The notes beneath the pieces are model-generated. The model saw only the letters and a list, made by a program, of their open reading frames with translations. It ran no database searches and was not told where the DNA came from. Below, piece after piece: positions 59,127 to 64,000 of a stretch of 64,000 bases of DNA. A program made the translations under genes and the position numbers. Each line of letters starts with the position of its first letter. Position 1 is the first letter of the stretch. The DNA is from Pyrrhosoma nymphula. Lineage: Eukaryota > Arthropoda > Insecta > Odonata > Coenagrionidae. The stretch lies in the NCBI GenBank assembly GCA_963573305.1, contig OY754332.1, positions 143,213,977-143,277,976 on the forward strand, read 5' to 3'.

Positions 59127-59504
59127 GTATTTCCAACGGTACGTTTTCTTCAAAAAAGGCATTTCCTAGTCTTTAAACTGAAATATACTGGGTCAATTGG
59201 AACTTCGTTTTGAAATTTCCTAGTTAGAATGCATCCGTGGCATTCCCATGTTAAAATGGCGTCTTTCAACACAAATTCGACTAGCAATAAACGTATCCCC
59301 TGCGCTAATTAATGCATATGCCTAAAATACTCCGTGGGATGAATTAATTCACTTATTCCCCTTATTATGATATCTACCAACTTGAAGCTACAAGAAATTA
59401 ATTCATTTGCAGCAGCCAAGTTCACACCATTATAAATTTGTAGAAAAATATTTATCAGTTTTTAAAGTTTCTGTTAATTTTTGTTAAGGAGAGCATTAAA
59501 AATA

Positions 59505-60528
59505 CAGGCAGTCCTCGACTTTCGTACACAATGCGTTCCTGAAAACGTGTACGAAAGTCGAATGTACGAAAGTCGAACAATAGAGTCCCATACTAATTCG
59601 AGGTTACGTTCCCGGAGAGTTAAATATACATAGTATAACTTCATATCGATTGTAAGGAAATTTTATTTTTAATACAAAAGTTTAAAATACATTTTTTATA
59701 TTTAAAACAATACGTAATTACTTTAAAAACTACGCAGTCTTGGTAAACGGTTCTAAAAGAATACCGTTGTGTACTGAGTAAACATACGCATTTCTAATTT
59801 TTCCCAAGCAGAAATTAACATTTCACTGATAATGTCCACTAACACTATAAAGACACAAATCAAGAAGCATCACGACAGTTAATTTTTGGAACCTTAAGCT
59901 CGACGTCATTTATTACAATTAAAGAAACAACAAAATTTCGCAATTTACTAAACTGGACAAAAGATAAACGAAAATAGAATGTTTCCTAGGTGCATGTCAT
60001 ACACAACTTCGTGAATTTCACATTGCACTTCCCAGCATTTCGTACGTGGTCTATAATTTTATCTTTCCCCTTTACTATTGAACACACAGTTGAACGGCTT
60101 AAGTTCAATGATTATCTTGCAGCAAAAGATCCTTCCAGTTCAGCACGTCTAACAATTCCCAACTTTTGCTTGACAGTATTAAGTTTATGTGACCTACGCG
60201 TATTTTTGTTGGTCTCAGTCACATCATATTTACGTTTTCTACTCATTCTTATCATACGAAATTAATTAAATTCAGTAAGTAAACAAGTTATACCTTGCCC
60301 TAAGTTAACACTGCCCACAGTCGCGTATACTAGCGAGCGAGAACTAGCGAGAGATAACGCCAGATGAAACAGTTGAATGCCGGGATGCGCCATGCACTTT
60401 CGTGGGAAATTCAAAAATATTGTTCGACAAATGTCCGAAAGTCCGAATTTGGTGTCCGAAAGTCAGGTAAAAGGTATCAATTTGGAGCGTACGAAAGTGC
60501 GAATTGTACAAAAGTCGAGGACCACCTG
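59505..60528 (-). mobile_element. Tigger/pogo deletion derivative with TTTCGTAC repeats (copy 2)
   Basis: Inverse-orientation relative of 12239-13253 with the same termini (CAGGCAGTCCTCGACTTTCG and CGAGGACCACCTG before TA) and the same interior. The complement shows the same helix-turn-helix remnant around 60100-60250, slightly better preserved in places. Inserted in the 57123-60786 Tigger. Confidence 0.88.
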
Positions 60529-61284
60529 TATGCCACTATGTACAAGAAGTGTAGGTTTCTAATTTCCTTTTGTTTTATTGAACATTTAACTGGATGTGTA
60601 ATTCATTTTATTGAAACATTACCTTCCTTTTAATCCCATTTATCTTTATGAAGTGCGCTACTGAAACTGGATTGGGATTGTTGCAGTTTCGATTACTTGA
60701 ATGATAACCTCCAATTTACAAACCCTCTGATTTACAAAGCTCATATTTTTGGGTCCCTTCAACTTCGTAAAATAGAGGTTCTACTGTATTTGCTTTTATG
60801 CATAGCACTGAAATCACCTAAAATCGGTGTTTCGTTAACATAAAAATGACCACTAACAGGAAAATAAAATAAAAAGTTGTCACATGTTTGTATTCTCAAT
60901 AAATGGTAGTTTGTATGGTAAAAATATAAAAAAAATATTAAAAATCATCAACCAACCAATTTAACTTTTTCTGGGCCACTTAACCCATTCAGTGCTACGC
61001 CCGCCTATCGGCGGGCTGAGCGTCTGTACCTAGGAGCGGCGCCCGCCGATGGGCAGGCTCGGTCATTTACAATGTTTACGGCTCTCACTTCCAACCGTTT
61101 CCGGTCATAAAAATAGGGAAACTTGCCCGCTTCTCAGTACTGTTTGAGTTTTCGTACAGTGCACATCGTTTTCATTTTTCGTATTCTACCGGCCTATAGA
61201 TCATTGTCGAAGAACAGTCAATTTTTTGCTGAAAAATACTCAAAAAATATTATCTTTTGGTCTGAATTAACGTTTTCTTATCGA

Positions 61285-61540
61285 AGAATGGAGCCGGTGC
61301 CATCTACATCTACTGGAATTACACACCGAAGAAAACGGATTGATGACAGGTTTGTAAAATATTTACGTGTAGTCTATTAGTATAGTGTTAAAAAATCAAT
61401 GAATACAACCGTATGTGAACTCCATAAATATGAATTTTATCCATTGAGCCTCTTTTCCCTGTTTTGTTAGAAAAATGGAGCCTGAACCATGTACATCACC
61501 AGAATTATACACCGAAGAAAAAAGGGTGAATGCAGGTGTG
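61285..61540 (+). repeat. Duplicated 5' exon-like segment of piggyBac 3
   Basis: Two related blocks, from about 61285 and about 61470, each start AATGGAGCC(G/T)G and encode MEPVPSTSTGITHRRKR and MEPEPCTSPELYTEEKR. A donor-like AGGTKTGT follows each, then similar AT-rich sequence containing CAA(C/T)CGTATGTGA. They look like a tandem duplication of the first coding exon with its donor. Confidence 0.6.
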
Positions 61541-61637
61541 TGAATAAATTACTTGTTAGCTAATATTTTATTTTGTAAATATATCAATAACTACAATCGT
61601 ATGTGACATTGATATATATGAAAAATTCAACAGTAAT

Positions 61638-63358
61638 ATGAATCCAGCCCTTCGCAAAAGAGTGAAACCTGCTGGTGATGTTCACAAAATGCAGGCAATG
61701 GAGGAAGAAGAAATCGAAAGGACACTTTTTGAAGAAGATGAGAATATTTCTGACGACGGTGGTTCTGATTTTAAGTCACCAGAGGAAGAAGATTTCAGCT
61801 CGGAGGAGGAAGAACTTGACGAGGCAGGAGATGAGAACAAGCTGCAGAGGGAGATCAGAGGAGTGTTAATAATTCCAGCCAAGACATTATCTGGATCAGC
61901 GAGCCACAGATGGCTCGAATCATTCCTTTCACAGGCCATTCAGGTATGTTACAGAATGTTGCGGGCTCTGATCCTTTAAGCTACTTTTCCCTTTTGGCAA
62001 ATCGAGGAATTTTTTGACCTCATAATCACGGAGACGAATTTAAATGGTGAGAAACTTTTGGCATCGTCTTCAGAACATTCCAGTAGGGCGAAAAAATGGT
62101 GTGCTGTTATGCGTCCCGAGTTCGAAACATTCCTGGAGATTTTATTTCATTTGGGAAATATAATAATTCGAAGACAGCAAAACATTTGGTGAGTTGACGA
62201 CTTGTATGATCAGCCAATCTTTTGCCGAAACATGAGCTGGGATAGATTTCTGCTTATTCAGCGATCTCTGCATTTTTGCCGAAACCCTAATATGGGAGAA
62301 CCAGTTTCTTCAGACCCTCTTTACAAAATTCGGCCTCTGATGGATGTCGTTACGAAAAACATCAAAAATATTTATTACCCATTTAAAAATCTTAGCCTTG
62401 ACGAATCCATGGTCATGTGGCGAGGTCGTCTCTTCTTCAGGCAATACATCTGGAATAAGAAACACAAGTACGGCATAAAACTTTACATGCTATGCGAGAC
62501 CAATGGATTTGTGCTGAATATATTGGTATACACTGGTTCTAGAGATGCAGATTTAGGGGGAAAAGGCCATGCAGACAAGGTTGTCAAAAAATTGTTGTCT
62601 ATGTTAACGTTGGCCATGCTGTTTACATGGACAATTATTATAACAGCGTTAATTTATCACTCGATTTGTTGAGAAGCAAATTTCATTCCACTGGCACTTT
62701 GAGATTATCTAGGAAGGGAATTCCAAAAGATTTCTTCCTAAAAAAATTGAAAATGGGTGAGGTGGTTTCCCGTTATACACAGGAAGGACTATGCGTTTCC
62801 AAATGGAAAGATAAGAGAGAAGTGGCGTGTCTGTCCGCAGAATTATCCGGGGAATTGATTGAAGATCAGAATAGAAGAGGCGAGCTGAAAAAGAAACCCA
62901 AAATGGTGGCTGAATGCAACAAGTACATGGGAGGGGTTGATAGAGCAGATCAAATGCTATCCTATTATTCGATTGATAGACGTACACTTAGATGGTATAT
63001 AAGATTGGGTATCCACCTATTTCAGATAGTTCTTAATAATAGCTTTATCCTATACAATGAATATAGTGGTAGAAAGACCACTCTTGAAAAGTATAGGGAA
63101 GAAATTATTAGGCGATTATTGTATAAGAACCAACCACCTTCTCAGCCTTCATCGCAATCGCATAAATTAAATAAAATACACCTGCCCATACATATAACAC
63201 CTCCTGAACAGGAGAAATGCAAAAGAGTGAAGAGGCGTGTGTGTAAGGTTTGTGCAGGAAAGGGAATTAGGAGGGACGTAGTGACGTACTGCGCTGACTG
63301 TGAGGGTGAACCAGCTCTGTGCTTAGATCCGTGTTTCAGAGAATTTCATAAATACTGA
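61638..63358 (+). pseudogene. piggyBac transposase, nearly readable, few lesions
   Basis: The N-terminal acidic region (61638-61979) reads MEEEEIERTLFEEDENISDD and more Glu/Asp-Ser runs. The frame shifts at about 61930-61990 into EEFFDLIITETN. A TGA near 62190 follows RQQNIW. From 62202 the frame gives MSWDRFLLIQRSLHFCRNP, NLSLDESMVMWRGR (first Asp) and ETNGFVLNILVYTG. A 1-nt shift near 62610 leads to HAVYMDNYYNSVNL (second Asp) and YMGGVDRADQMLSYYS (third Asp). The C-terminus KVCAGKGIR...YCADCEG...CLDPCFREFH is the Cys/His domain. All catalytic Asp are present. Confidence 0.88.
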
Positions 63359-63399
63359 AATCAAGAAAAAACTTTTTTTTTAAATATCTAATATGTATT

Positions 63400-63965
63400 T
63401 TATCTTGTTTGTGTCAATGTTGGTTTATTATTACTGGTAAATATTATTTTAATTTCTTAGTGGAAAGAGAAATTAATTTTTGATATTTTACCTTGTAATA
63501 AATATATAATAGAATTCTCTTGTGTGTATCAATTACAGTTTTTTTGTAATTATTGGTAAATTGTTATAATTTCATGGTGGAAAGAAATTAATTTTTGATG
63601 TTTTACCTCGCAATAAATATGTTATAATCTATTGTGTCCAGGACAGTTTTGATTTCTAATTATTGGTAAATAGTTGTAATTTCATGATAGAAAGAAAATT
63701 TTATTTTTTATATTTTACCATGTAATAAATATGTAATAATATTCTGTCGTGTGTACAAATTATAGTTTTCTTTTATAATTATTGGTAAATTGATGTATGT
63801 ACTTTCATCATTGAAAGAGAAATTAATTTCTCATATTTTATCTATTTTACTTCATAATAAATATGTAAAAATATTCTGTTGTGTGTATCAGTTATAGCTT
63901 TTTTTCTAATTATTGGTAAATAGTAGTAAATTCATAGTGGAAAGAGAAATTTATTATGGATTTCT
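63400..63965. repeat. Tandem array of about 115-bp units with poly(A)-signal hexamers
   Basis: Nearly five diverged units follow the transposase stop. Each contains TTATTGGTAAAT, a GTGGAAAGARAAATTAAT-like phrase, a TATTTTACC-like phrase and AATAAATAT, with spacing of about 110-120 bp. The repeats begin within 60 bp of the stop codon, i.e. in the presumed 3' UTR of the transposase transcript. Confidence 0.75.
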
Positions 63966-64000
63966 TACTTTGCTCTTTCCGTCCCCATCCATTTACAGTG

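Larger units (their letters stand above)
57123..60786 (+). mobile_element. Tigger/pogo element with another Tigger derivative inside
   Basis: TA-flanked ends CAGTAGAACATCTTTTTTAC and AAAATAGAGGTTCTACTG. TTTACGAA repeats and CCGGTCCC/GGGTCCC motifs occur near both ends. Contains a decayed transposase N-terminus, a 223-bp tandem duplication, and the 1024-bp derivative at 59505-60528. Confidence 0.85.
57013..60935. repeat. Right arm of the 12-kb inverted-repeat structure, split by a Tigger
   Basis: 57013-57122 and 60789-60935 together are the inverted match of 48770-49038. The uninterrupted left arm reads GCAAATATCTC at the point where the right arm has GAGATA|Tigger|TATTTGC, so the Tigger inserted at a TA after the arms had formed. 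Confidence 0.8.
60984..64000 (+). mobile_element. piggyBac element 3, left part and transposase (right end outside the window)
   Basis: TTAA at 60980-60983 is followed by CCCATTCAGTGCTACGCCCG and a GCCCGCCTATCGGCGGGC palindrome. Transposase from about 61285 to 63358. The expected complementary terminus (ending in GAATGGGTTAA) is not seen before base 64000, so the element should continue beyond the window. Confidence 0.8.

Noticed and set aside
63986..64000. Acceptor-like CCATTTACAG|TG at the very end of the window as the start of the next makorin exon
   Set aside because: The right terminus of piggyBac 3 has not been reached, so this is probably element sequence, and only two bases follow. 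A W-initial codon would fit, but nothing can be tested here.
1..64000. CRISPR arrays, bacterial operons, ribosome binding sites
   Set aside because: Spliced host exons and eukaryotic transposons throughout; the direct repeats found are transposon-internal or tandem duplications without spacer structure.

Overview
This is a eukaryotic, animal-type window, most likely from an arthropod. The species cannot be told from sequence alone. It is AT-rich and intron-dominated. The only convincing host gene is a makorin-family E3 ubiquitin ligase on the + strand, of which six consecutive internal exons are visible: 1952-2110, 6684-6754, 11581-11795, 17637-17848, 45269-45379 and 46289-46448. All splice phases agree. 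The exons encode the end of an N-terminal C3H finger, an acidic/basic linker, a second C3H finger, the makorin Cys-His motif, a C3HC4 RING and a further C3H finger. The first exon(s) lie upstream of base 1 and the last exon(s) beyond base 64000. One 27.4-kb intron splits the RING domain.

Almost everything else is mobile DNA in the introns. Intron 2 (2111-6683) holds a tRNA-derived SINE and a Penelope-like element interrupted by a Tigger/pogo element. Intron 4 (11796-17636) holds a 1.0-kb Tigger deletion derivative, a truncated Tigger, a Penelope GIY-YIG fragment and a hAT element inserted against it.

Intron 5 (17849-45268) is dominated by a 5.3-kb unit in three tandem copies. Two are near-identical (18440-23757 and 23758-29073). 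The third (29074-41188) is diverged and has been opened by a LINE tail, a Harbinger-like element, a Tigger and a piggyBac. Next come a chimeric Tigger fragment, an 840-bp foldback with convergent tRNA-like sequences, and a 193-bp palindromic insertion with hammerhead-like cores on both strands and a 14-bp target-site duplication.

Downstream of exon 7 (46449-64000) lie a piggyBac MITE, a roughly 12-kb structure bounded by inverted repeats of about 265 bp, and a third piggyBac with a nearly readable transposase and a 115-bp tandem array rich in AATAAA. The 12-kb structure contains a 6-kb piggyBac with a nested Tigger, a 135-bp TTAA MITE, a decayed mobile-element protein and, within its right arm, a Tigger that itself carries another Tigger derivative. 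All transposases seen carry stops, frameshifts or truncations.

The most unusual theme is that tRNA-like Pol III units (box A/box B-like motifs followed by a T-run) recur inside three unrelated inverted-repeat elements. The second is the double-stranded hammerhead-like palindrome at 45 kb.
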